64,000 nucleotides of DNA from assembly GCA_965248685.1 (NCBI GenBank), contig CBDFKC010000002.1:186001-250000 (forward strand). Reading direction: 5' to 3'. Shown piece by piece: positions 42,666 through 50,373 of the stretch. A program made the translations under genes and the position numbers. Numbering within the stretch: position 1 is the stretch's first letter; each line of letters opens with the position of its first letter. The notes beneath the pieces were generated by a model. That model was not told where the DNA came from. It did not search any database and worked only from the letters and a program-made list of their open reading frames with translations. The DNA comes from VYFG01 sp965248685. Its GTDB lineage: Bacteria > Pseudomonadota > Gammaproteobacteria > Arenicellales > Poriferihabitantaceae.

Positions 42666-43274
42666 ATGAATTTGAACGCCATGAACAAACTACAACGTGA
42701 AGATCTAATGACCCTGGAGAAATATTCCCAGGAACGGGACAACTTTCGTCAGCAGGTTATCAACCACAAGAAGCATCGTCGGATTGCATTGGGTCCGAAT
42801 GCGACCCTGTATTTTGAAGATCGATTGACCATGCAATACCAGATCCAGGAAATTCTGCGGATAGAAAAGATTTTCGAGGCTTCCGGAATCGAACAAGAGT
42901 TGGGCGCCTATAATCCGTTAATACCCGATGGAACTAATTGGAAGGCGACATTTATGATCGAATATGATGACGAAAAAATCAGGCGGAGGCAGTTGGCTAA
43001 ACTGATCGGGGTAGAGCGGAAAATCTGGGTGGCCATATGCGAACATGAGAAGGTGTATCCAATCGCAAATGAAGACCTGGAACGGGAGACAGAAGAGAAA
43101 ACTTCAGCGATTCACTTTCTGCGTTTCGAATTATCGGCGGCAATGGTGGAGTCCGCTAAAAATAAGGGGGAGATTCGCATGGGGGTCGATCACGAAAACT
43201 ATAACCATGAAACCGGGGTGTTAGCTGCGCCAGTAGCAAAATCGTTAGCCTCGGACTTAGCCTTATTGCAGTAG
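42666..43274 (+). CDS. DUF3501 family protein
   Basis: This 202-residue protein matches DUF3501: LMTLEKYSQERDNFRQQV, HRRIALGPNATLYFEDR, MQYQIQEILRIEKI, ELGAYNPLIPDG and IHFLRFELS. It starts three bases after the Fe-S protein; Met6 is an alternative start. The family has no known biochemical role but is consistently next to the rubrerythrin and Fe-S genes, so a structural or redox partner is likely. Confidence 0.88.
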   Translation: MNLNAMNKLQREDLMTLEKYSQERDNFRQQVINHKKHRRIALGPNATLYFEDRLTMQYQIQEILRIEKIFEASGIEQELGAYNPLIPDGTNWKATFMIEYDDEKIRRRQLAKLIGVERKIWVAICEHEKVYPIANEDLERETEEKTSAIHFLRFELSAAMVESAKNKGEIRMGVDHENYNHETGVLAAPVAKSLASDLALLQ

Positions 43275-43329
43275 AGATTGGGTATCAACAATTTCGCCTG
43301 GCCAGTACCCTGGTACATGCCCAGTTGAT

Positions 43330-44268
43330 ATGACCCTCGCTGAACTTCGGTATATCGTTGCGGTTGCCAGGGAACGACACTTTGGGCGTGCCGCCCAGGC
43401 TTGTTTTGTGAGCCAGCCTACCCTGAGTGTGGCAGTCAAAAAACTCGAAAATGAACTTAACGTTATATTATTCGAGCGTGGGAAAAACGAGGTAATGGTG
43501 ACACCTATCGGTGAACAAATTGTAAACCAGGCTCAGCGGACTCTGGAAGCAGCGGGTAAAATTACCCGGATTGCGGCGACCGATGACAATGGAATGTCAG
43601 AACCATTGCGTATAGGCGTTATTTATACCATCGGGCCCTATTTGTTACCCCATTTAATTCCCGCACTAAGAGACTTGACCCCGAACTTGCAGGTAATCAT
43701 TGAGGAAGGATTTACCGCCGATCTTCGAGTTCGGTTAAAGCAAGGCAACCTTGACGCCATTATTCTGGCGCGTCCGTTCAGTGAGTCTGGCGTTGAGATT
43801 CTTCCACTGTATCGGGAACCTTTTGTTGTGGTACTCCCACGTTCCCATCCCTGGAGCGAGCGTAAATCTGTGCACCGGGATGATCTTGCAGAAGAAACCG
43901 TGTTATTACTCGGCAAGGGACATTGTTTTCGAGACCAGGTACTTGAAGAATGCCCAGGGTGCTTGCGAATAGGGCATCAGGATGATCTACAAAAAACCCT
44001 AGAAGGGGGGTCTATAGAGACTATACGCCATATGGTAGCGAGTGGTGTGGGCGTCACAGTATTGCCTTGTAGTGCGGCGGGAGCCGAGGAATACTCCAGG
44101 AGGCTTCTATCGATAAAGCGTTTTACTGGAAAAACCCCAACTCGTGAAGTTATTCTTTCCTGGCGTAAGGGATTTCCAAGAATTGAAGCCATCACCGCAT
44201 TGAGTAAAGCAGTCCATTCCTGCAATATGACTTGTGTGGAATTTTTAAGAAATAAAATTTTGTCCTGA
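43330..44268 (+). CDS. oxyR: OxyR peroxide-sensing LysR regulator
   Basis: This 312-residue LysR-type regulator has an N-terminal winged HTH (FGRAAQACFVSQPTLSVAVK near 18-37). The OxyR redox centre C199 and C208 in GHCFRDQVLEEC falls exactly at the E. coli numbering. It senses H2O2 by C199-C208 disulfide formation and activates protective genes. It is 55 bp after DUF3501, downstream of the rubrerythrin block, and a matching operator lies before rubrerythrin. Confidence 0.92.
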   Translation: MTLAELRYIVAVARERHFGRAAQACFVSQPTLSVAVKKLENELNVILFERGKNEVMVTPIGEQIVNQAQRTLEAAGKITRIAATDDNGMSEPLRIGVIYTIGPYLLPHLIPALRDLTPNLQVIIEEGFTADLRVRLKQGNLDAIILARPFSESGVEILPLYREPFVVVLPRSHPWSERKSVHRDDLAEETVLLLGKGHCFRDQVLEECPGCLRIGHQDDLQKTLEGGSIETIRHMVASGVGVTVLPCSAAGAEEYSRRLLSIKRFTGKTPTREVILSWRKGFPRIEAITALSKAVHSCNMTCVEFLRNKILS

Positions 44269-44338
44269 ATTCGCAATTTTCATATCATCGGTGTAGGCTA
44301 TGGATTTTGTTAAAACCTTGGAGGCTCAATAACTATAA

Positions 44339-45310
44339 ATGACTAAACCAGTCAATGTCGCCGTCATTGGAGTAGGGTATCTCGGACGGATTCACGCGAA
44401 AATTTATAATAATATACCTGAGGTGAATCTGATCGCCGTGGTCGATACTGACAGGGCGGCAGCTGAAGAGATAGGTGGCCAGTATAATTGTGATTCCCTG
44501 GGTTCAGTCGGTGAATTGCTGGACAATAACTTGGGCCAGTCTATCGACGCGGTAAGCGTGGTAGTGCCAACAAGTTCTCATTTGTCAGCTTCCCGTCCTT
44601 TTCTCGAACGAGGCATCCATATGCTTCTGGAAAAACCTGTCGCACCCACGGTCGCAGAAAGTAAAGAGATTGTTGCATTAGCGCAAGATCATAATGCTAT
44701 TCTACAAATAGGTCACTTGGAGCGCTTTAATGCAGGCGTAATGAAACTCGCCGAGATGGCGTCTAATCCGCGTTTCATCGAGGTGCATCGTCTCGGAAAA
44801 TTTGTTGAACGGGCAACTGATGTAGACGTGGTTACCGACCTGATGATTCACGACATTGATATCGTTTTGTCCCTGGTGCCATCGACCTTGGAATCTGTGT
44901 CGGCCACTGGTACCAAGGTGATAACTGATCATGTCGATATCGCCAACGCTCGTCTGGAATTCGCCAATGGCGCAGTCGCTAATGTCACAGCCAGCAGGGT
45001 TTCGAGAAACCAATTTCGCCGCATCAGGGTGTTTTCAAAAGATCACTATCTGGGACTTAATTTCGCTGATCAGCAATTGGAGGAGGTTAAAACCCGTAGC
45101 GGAGATTCGAATGCAAGTTTTCCGGAACTGGTTGATCAAAAAATCGAAGTTCAACCCCAGTTGCCATTGAATGCGGAACTCTCTCACTTCATTCATTGCG
45201 TACAGAACAATCTGGCACCACTGGTTGACGGTAATGCTGGGTTGACCGCTGTCGAAGTGGCTGAGCATGTTAAACAAAAAATTACCCAATCCATGGAACG
45301 CATTACATGA
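44339..45310 (+). CDS. gnnA: Gfo/Idh/MocA dehydrogenase, GnnA-like
   Basis: This 323-residue NAD(P)-dependent dehydrogenase has the Rossmann motif GVGYLGRIH at 11-19, EKPVAPT, QIGHLERFNAGV near 125, and VDVVTDLMIHDIDIVLSLV near 161-179. The last two blocks are typical of the GnnA branch, which oxidises UDP-GlcNAc at C3 for lipid A with amide-linked chains. The partner aminotransferase gnnB is not nearby, so a related UDP-sugar role is possible. It overlaps the next gene by four bases. Confidence 0.65.
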   Translation: MTKPVNVAVIGVGYLGRIHAKIYNNIPEVNLIAVVDTDRAAAEEIGGQYNCDSLGSVGELLDNNLGQSIDAVSVVVPTSSHLSASRPFLERGIHMLLEKPVAPTVAESKEIVALAQDHNAILQIGHLERFNAGVMKLAEMASNPRFIEVHRLGKFVERATDVDVVTDLMIHDIDIVLSLVPSTLESVSATGTKVITDHVDIANARLEFANGAVANVTASRVSRNQFRRIRVFSKDHYLGLNFADQQLEEVKTRSGDSNASFPELVDQKIEVQPQLPLNAELSHFIHCVQNNLAPLVDGNAGLTAVEVAEHVKQKITQSMERIT

Positions 45311-46011
45311 CTGAAGAATTGTTTCGAGAAGATGGATATCTAAAATCCTGTGAATCTATGGTGACAGCAGTTCAGAGAAATGGATTTGCGGTAGATCAAA
45401 CTGTGTTTTATCCCATGGCTGGAGGACAACCGGGGGACCAGGGGGTTTTTGTTGCAGCTGGTGGTCAGGCGATTGAGATTATCGATTGCTATAAGGACAC
45501 CGATAGTGGATTGCATCTGCATCTTATCTCTGATGAAACATCGCTACCAGATGTTGGTTCCAGGATCAGCTTGCAGATCGATTGGCAACGAAGGCATAGA
45601 TTGATGCGAATGCATAGTTGTATGCATATGCTTTGTGCGGTGGTTCCCGAGCCGGTCACGGGGGGATCAATTAGTGATGGTACTGGGCGTTTGGATTTTT
45701 ATCTGCCGGATCCTCCCGACAAGCAATCGATTGAGGATGAATTGAATGCCCTGATCGCACTCGACGCGCCGATGTCTCTGCGCTGGATTACCGATGAACA
45801 ACTGGCGCAACAACCGGACCTGGTGAGAACCATGTCGGTTCAACCTCCCAAAGACGCGGGTCGGATTCGACTAATCGATTTTGCGGGAGTCGATTTACAG
45901 CCATGTGGCGGAACCCACATTGCACGGACCGGGGAGATCGGCCCGGTGCGGGTCCAAAGTATCAAGAACAAGGGAAAGAAAAATAGAAGAATTACGGTTG
46001 TATTTGCCTGA
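45307..46011 (+). CDS. alaX: AlaX-type alanyl-tRNA editing protein
   Basis: This 234-residue free-standing editing domain has the zinc motif H-x3-H in MRMHSCMHML near residue 98 and C-x3-H in PCGGTHIARTGEIG near 199, with the family entry FYPMAGGQPGDQG. It removes Ser or Gly mis-charged onto tRNA-Ala in trans. It begins with an ATGA overlap with the GnnA-like gene, so they are coupled, though no functional link is obvious. Confidence 0.88.
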   Translation: MTEELFREDGYLKSCESMVTAVQRNGFAVDQTVFYPMAGGQPGDQGVFVAAGGQAIEIIDCYKDTDSGLHLHLISDETSLPDVGSRISLQIDWQRRHRLMRMHSCMHMLCAVVPEPVTGGSISDGTGRLDFYLPDPPDKQSIEDELNALIALDAPMSLRWITDEQLAQQPDLVRTMSVQPPKDAGRIRLIDFAGVDLQPCGGTHIARTGEIGPVRVQSIKNKGKKNRRITVVFA

Positions 46012-46042
46012 TGGACTGTTGAATTAGTTTAATTCTGCTGCT

Positions 46043-46648
46043 ATGAGTTATTGCAAGGGAATAATATTTCTAAGTCTCATTGTTATCGTGGATGTCGCGG
46101 GCGCCCAGGCGTATAGATGTGAGTTTGAGGATGGTTCGATAAGTTTTCAAAGTATTATTTGTGACTCGGACGACGTTGTTAACATTACGACCTATCAAGA
46201 TCAACCCGAGCAGATCGTTATCGGACAGGTAGTCATCACAATGTCCAGGTTGGAGCAGGAAAACAGTCGTTTACGCGAACAGCAATTGACTGACTGGATG
46301 CATCGAAGTGAATTGCAAAAATTTCTGGACGAAGAAGTAAAGAATGGCTATTTCAGTTTATATATGGAGTCACACGGTAGCGAGCGTCGAATGTTACTAT
46401 ATCCCACGCCGATTGGAATGTCCTGGAGTACTCGAAGTGCACGACCGGAAGGTAGTTTTCTGAGTTTCAATAAAAAGTTTATGGATGATGGGAAACGATT
46501 GTTGACTCTGCACATAGATCATGATCCGGAAAATTCGCGACGACTCTATACCGCTACCTGGGTGAGTGATGATAGATTTGACGAAGCCAGGGAGATTTGT
46601 CAACAGTATGGAATTTCAGTTGCCGCGGTTACAGGTTTTTTGAACTGA
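46043..46648 (+). CDS. secreted DUF4124-like protein
   Basis: This 201-residue protein has a signal peptide (about residues 1-21, GIIFLSLIVIVDVAGAQA). A short N-terminal domain reading YRCEFEDGSISFQSIICDSDD follows, the YRC-x-(D/E)-xxG pattern of DUF4124 with its Cys pair, and then a helical and beta-rich C-terminal part. Periplasmic. Function unknown. It is the third gene after gnnA and alaX and 31 bp from alaX. Confidence 0.65.
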   Translation: MSYCKGIIFLSLIVIVDVAGAQAYRCEFEDGSISFQSIICDSDDVVNITTYQDQPEQIVIGQVVITMSRLEQENSRLREQQLTDWMHRSELQKFLDEEVKNGYFSLYMESHGSERRMLLYPTPIGMSWSTRSARPEGSFLSFNKKFMDDGKRLLTLHIDHDPENSRRLYTATWVSDDRFDEAREICQQYGISVAAVTGFLN

Positions 46649-47044
46649 GGCCAAGTTTTATCAAGCGACTGTAGTAATCGTTGTCAATTTCAGATTAAAT
46701 TATCATAGAGCTGAAAATCCATGACCATTTTTGAATGAAATAAGTCGATCTGTTGTTCGGCGGAATTGACCAGCACGATTTGACAAAGTTAGAGATTCAA
46801 ACACGATACGCCAGAATTCTGGTAGAAAATTCATTGTTTACCAACAAGTCCAGAATTAGCTAACAACCTGTTCTTGAATAGAATTGCATGGTTCACTATC
46901 TGTGTAACTGTTATTGGTAGATCCAATGTTTTGACCATGGAATATCTCAGTTTCATGATGTAATATGTATTGTTATCGTAAATCTAATAGTAGGGCTAAG
47001 ATTATCGCCGTGTCATTAGTCGGTAACCTAAACGAGGAATATTA
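46649..47044. other. gene-free spacer with a perfect palindrome
   Basis: No convincing gene lies in this 396-base AT-rich gap. At 46811-46822 is the perfect palindrome CCAGAATTCTGG, and a half-copy TCCAGAATT occurs at about 46849. GAGGAATATTA before the next start gives that gene a ribosome binding site. Confidence 0.4.
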
Positions 47045-47374
47045 ATGGACGACAATGCAGAAGCTGGTATAGCACGGGTACAGGCGCGAGCGGCTCAGGT
47101 AGAGATGGAGCAAAGCAGCGGTCTCCAAAAGCGTCATAAATGGGGTGTTGCCTATCTGGATGAGCGGATCATCATATATCTATTTGGTTTGGCCTTCCTG
47201 ATATTAATCGGAATCTGGTCGACTAATTCTTCCAATATTCTCAAGTTTGGCGCGCTAGGACTAGTTTTTGTATCGATGGTTGCTTGGGGGTTTATTCGAA
47301 TTAAAGGCATTCATAAACTTAGAGAGCAGCGAGAGCAACAAGTCGAGGAGTTACGCAATGGATCCGATAAATAA
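47045..47374 (+). CDS. small two-helix membrane protein
   Basis: This 109-residue protein has two membrane helices (about 44-60 IIYLFGLAFLILIGIW and 66-85 LKFGALGLVFVSMVAWGFI) between a charged N-terminal domain and a charged, coiled-coil-like tail (KLREQREQQVEELRNG). GAGGAA lies seven bases before the ATG. I do not recognise it. It sits at the edge of the accessory patch holding BrnTA. Confidence 0.6.
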   Translation: MDDNAEAGIARVQARAAQVEMEQSSGLQKRHKWGVAYLDERIIIYLFGLAFLILIGIWSTNSSNILKFGALGLVFVSMVAWGFIRIKGIHKLREQREQQVEELRNGSDK

Positions 47375-47521
47375 GTCTACCTGAAGAATTAGAAATCAGG
47401 ATGCTTCGGGACTGGTAGGGGCGACTTGTGTATGTTGATACTTGATTTGATACAGCCAAGTTTAGGGTTCAATATGATCCCACACTGGCGGTAGATACTC
47501 AAAAAGGGATACTCGGGGAGT

Positions 47522-47542
47522 TGCAAAACCGTTGGTTTTGCA
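47522..47542. repeat. 9-bp hairpin upstream of BrnTA promoter
   Basis: TGCAAAACC (47522-47530) and GGTTTTGCA (47534-47542) form a perfect stem around GTT. There is no T tract, so it is not a normal terminator. It could be an extra operator or a structural remnant. Confidence 0.45.
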
Positions 47543-47564
47543 TAAATTAGCCTTGCTAGGTAAT

Positions 47565-47602
47565 TTGACAAGCAATCAGTATGTAGTTACACTTGTAGCT
47601 AC
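47565..47602 (+). promoter_or_regulatory. BrnTA promoter with operator palindrome over the -10
   Basis: TTGACA at 47565-47570 is 17 bases from TACACT at 47588-47593, a strong sigma-70 pair. GTAGTTACA (47583-47591) and TGTAGCTAC (47594-47602) form a near-perfect 9-2-9 inverted repeat covering the -10. BrnA antitoxins are known to repress their own promoter, so this is the probable autoregulatory site. AAGGA before the brnT ATG follows about 13 bases downstream. Confidence 0.6.
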
Positions 47603-47620
47603 GTTGAAGGAACAATATCC

Positions 47621-47896
47621 ATGTATGAATGGGATGAGCTAAAGTGCAAACAGAATCTCCTCAAACATGGATTAAGCTTTGAAGATGCCGACCTCATTTT
47701 CTCTGGGTTCTGCATCACGTTTGAAGACAAACGCTATGATTATGGGGAAGAAAGATTTATTACTTTGGGTATGTTGGCAGACCGCACTGTGGTCATTGCT
47801 CATACACCAAGAGGGGACAAAGCCAGATTTATATCGATGAGAAAGGCAAATATCCGTGAAACAAAAATCTATCAAAAGCGACTTGAAACACATTGA
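47621..47896 (+). CDS. brnT: BrnT family toxin
   Basis: This 91-residue protein matches the BrnT family: YEWDELKCKQNLLKHGLSFED, DYGEERFITLGML and the C-terminal RFISMRKANIRETKIYQKRL. BrnT is a RelE-fold ribonuclease toxin that blocks translation and is neutralised by BrnA. The ATG is preceded by AAGGA. It overlaps brnA by 41 bp, the usual toxin-first order. Confidence 0.88.
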   Translation: MYEWDELKCKQNLLKHGLSFEDADLIFSGFCITFEDKRYDYGEERFITLGMLADRTVVIAHTPRGDKARFISMRKANIRETKIYQKRLETH

Positions 47897-48110
47897 TGCA
47901 TTGACCAATGACACTATCGATTACAGCGATATACCAGAACTAGATGAAAATTTTTTTAAGGAAGCGAAAGCCGTAACGCCTCCCGGAAAAAAGCAACTAA
48001 CCATCCGGTTAGACAAGGACGTATTGGAATGGATGCAATCACAAGGCGCAGGATACCAAAGCCGAATTAACTCCATTTTACGGGCGTATTACGAGGCGCA
48101 TAGAAGTTAG
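47856..48110 (+). CDS. brnA: BrnA family antitoxin
   Basis: This 84-residue antitoxin has an acidic N-terminal toxin-binding half and a C-terminal ribbon-helix-helix (KKQLTIRLDKDVLEWMQSQG and YQSRINSILRAYYEAH) that binds DNA. GTG 47856 is used as start, inside brnT, so the two are coupled. It likely represses the promoter at 47565-47602. Confidence 0.85.
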   Translation: MKQKSIKSDLKHIDALTNDTIDYSDIPELDENFFKEAKAVTPPGKKQLTIRLDKDVLEWMQSQGAGYQSRINSILRAYYEAHRS

Positions 48111-48227
48111 TAAGACCCTTGTGTTCTTCTATTCCAATGAGCGCTTTATACCAATTCGGTCAATCGTCTGTTTTAAAGAAAATTATTGAAAATGGAAAAC
48201 GGATGTTCAGAGTATTAGAGGAATTGA

Positions 48228-49604
48228 GTGCTAGAGAGAATTCTTAACGACTTTCGCGCAAGTGTTGGGACCGATATTCAACAGACCTCACCAGTAAAGT
48301 TGAGTGTCTCTGGCCAAGGCGTTTTACCGTCGTGTTTTAGAACGACAGATTTGGCTGCTAATTCACTTTTGGTAGCCGCTAAGTCTTTGGCAGAATTTGC
48401 TAATGTATACGGGGCATCGTTCTCTAAAGTTGATGTTGATCAGAGACTCGCCTCACTGTGGTTTGCACAAAGTATTTATCCCGCAGGATGGCAATTGCCA
48501 CCTTCTTGGGATGAAATTGCTGGCGATTATCAAACTATCGATGGCTGGATAAAGCTACACACTAATGCTACACATCATAAAAATGCAGTGCTTTCTGTAT
48601 TGGGATGCAAAAGCCATAGAGAAGATGTTAAGAAAGCTGTAAAACAGCTATGTGCTGAAGAATTGGAAACGGCTGTTCTGATGGCTGGAGGTTGCGCGGC
48701 TGAAATGCGCAGCCTCGAGAGTTGGAAAGCTCACCCTCAAGGTCAGTCTATCTTGATGGAGCCAACAGTAATTTGGAAAAATCACGGTTCTACTGGCAAA
48801 CTAAAATTGAAAAGTCGTCAGCAAAGACCACTGGAAGGAATAAAAGTATTAGACCTAACCCGAGTCATCGCAGGACCTGTGGCAACCCGTTTTCTAGCTG
48901 GCTATGGTGCAGATATTCTGCGGATCGACCCGATAGATTTATGGGACGATTCAGCGAATGCTCCTGAAATGACACTAGGGAAAAGATGCGCCGGACTGGA
49001 TTTGAACAGGCAAGCAGATCACGATACTTTTGTTAGTTTGCTTTCTGAAGCAGATGTGTTCATCCATGGTTATCGACCAGGAGCACTCGAGAATTTAGAG
49101 TTCGACGAACAACGATGTCGCCAAATTAATGGTAGCCTAATTATTGTTTCACTCTGTGCTTATGGATGGAGCGGCCCATGGTCTAACCGAAGAGGTTTTG
49201 ATAGTTTAGTTCAAATGAGTAGCGGTATCGCTGAATCTGGAATGAGATGGAAGAATATTGACAAACCTCATCCGCTGCCAGTGCAGGCGCTCGATCACGC
49301 AACTGGCTATTTTATGGCCGCAGCCGTGTTACATGCTCTTAAAGAGAAAGCCGAGTCGGGGACTTTACTATCAGCTAAATTGTCATTGGCGAAAACGGCA
49401 GATTTATTGAGCAACTACTCAGCAATAGATTCTAATACAGCTCTACAGGAAGTTAACGAATCAGATTTCAGCGAAAACATTGAGCGTACCGAGTGGGGGC
49501 GGGCAAGGCGTTTGAAATTTCCGTTGAACATTGAGGGCTGTAGTGCTGAGTGGCAGTATCCAGCTGCGAAATTACGCACAAGCACGCCTATGTGGACTCA
49601 ATAA
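48228..49604 (+). CDS. family III CoA-transferase (CaiB/BaiF)
   Basis: This 458-residue protein has a C-terminal half with the CaiB/BaiF core: GIKVLDLTRVIAGPVATRFL near 207, GYRPGALENL near 287, and RRGFDSLVQMSSGIAESG with the catalytic Asp near 326. An N-terminal extension of about 200 residues looks like a second, degenerate copy of the family's small domain. Such enzymes move CoA between carboxylic acids. GTG 48228 has a good AGAGG site. The gene is AT-richer than the flanking core and sits 117 bp after BrnTA, suggesting joint acquisition. Substrate unknown. Confidence 0.85.
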   Translation: MLERILNDFRASVGTDIQQTSPVKLSVSGQGVLPSCFRTTDLAANSLLVAAKSLAEFANVYGASFSKVDVDQRLASLWFAQSIYPAGWQLPPSWDEIAGDYQTIDGWIKLHTNATHHKNAVLSVLGCKSHREDVKKAVKQLCAEELETAVLMAGGCAAEMRSLESWKAHPQGQSILMEPTVIWKNHGSTGKLKLKSRQQRPLEGIKVLDLTRVIAGPVATRFLAGYGADILRIDPIDLWDDSANAPEMTLGKRCAGLDLNRQADHDTFVSLLSEADVFIHGYRPGALENLEFDEQRCRQINGSLIIVSLCAYGWSGPWSNRRGFDSLVQMSSGIAESGMRWKNIDKPHPLPVQALDHATGYFMAAAVLHALKEKAESGTLLSAKLSLAKTADLLSNYSAIDSNTALQEVNESDFSENIERTEWGRARRLKFPLNIEGCSAEWQYPAAKLRTSTPMWTQ

Positions 49605-49727
49605 TTGAACTACAGTTGTTCACTCGGATAAGTAAATCTCGATGACTGCTATGAGGAAGAGCAATGAAACGTGGGGCATTATTCAGCGGCTGAAAAAATT
49701 GGGCTAATCAGAGATAAATCCAAGTGC

Positions 49728-50324
49728 CTAATCCAACAGGCTGCGCTCGATTTCAGTTTTTTGCTCGGGAGTATTAATATTGGTGAACATTTCCGTACAG
49801 TCCACAAAGTTCACCGTCTCATACGGATGCATTCCAAACCAGCGATCAATTTTACGATCCCCGCTTTGAATATATTTTTCCAGGCTATCGGTTAAATCCT
49901 GATGGATCAGCGCATAAACCGGTTGTAATCTGTCACCATCCGATGCTACTGCCAGCTTTACCGAGTTTTCTGAGGTTGCTGTTATCATGCGTTTACAATA
50001 CGCTGGTGAGATAAACGGGCCATCACAGGGCGCCGTAAGGACCCATTCTTTGTCTGTTAACTGAAGCGTCGACAGCATTCCAGCCAGTGGTCCTTGGTAG
50101 TCCTCCAGGATATCCGTAATAACCTCGAAGCCAAATTTTCGATATTGCTCGAGATTGCGATTGGCGTTAATTACCAGTTTGCCGGCCTGTGGTTCAAGTT
50201 GCCTACAAATTCGGGACACAATTGATTCTCCAGCGATTTCTACCAATCCTTTATCCTGCCCGCCCATTCTGGTCGCTTTGCCACCGGCGAGAACAACTGC
50301 GCAAACGTTTTTACTACGCTTCAT
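49728..50324 (-). CDS. mobA: molybdenum cofactor guanylyltransferase
   Basis: This 198-residue nucleotidyltransferase has VVLAGGKATRMGGQDKG near 11-27 and DxD-type APCDGPF near 101. It converts Mo-molybdopterin to bis-MGD, the cofactor needed by DMSO-reductase-family enzymes such as the SoeA-like subunit in this window. It is monocistronic on the minus strand. Confidence 0.9.
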   Translation of the reverse strand: MKRSKNVCAVVLAGGKATRMGGQDKGLVEIAGESIVSRICRQLEPQAGKLVINANRNLEQYRKFGFEVITDILEDYQGPLAGMLSTLQLTDKEWVLTAPCDGPFISPAYCKRMITATSENSVKLAVASDGDRLQPVYALIHQDLTDSLEKYIQSGDRKIDRWFGMHPYETVNFVDCTEMFTNINTPEQKTEIERSLLD

Positions 50325-50373
50325 AAACCAATTTAAGTGAATCGGCTAAATTCGGAATAAAACCCAAAGCCGT

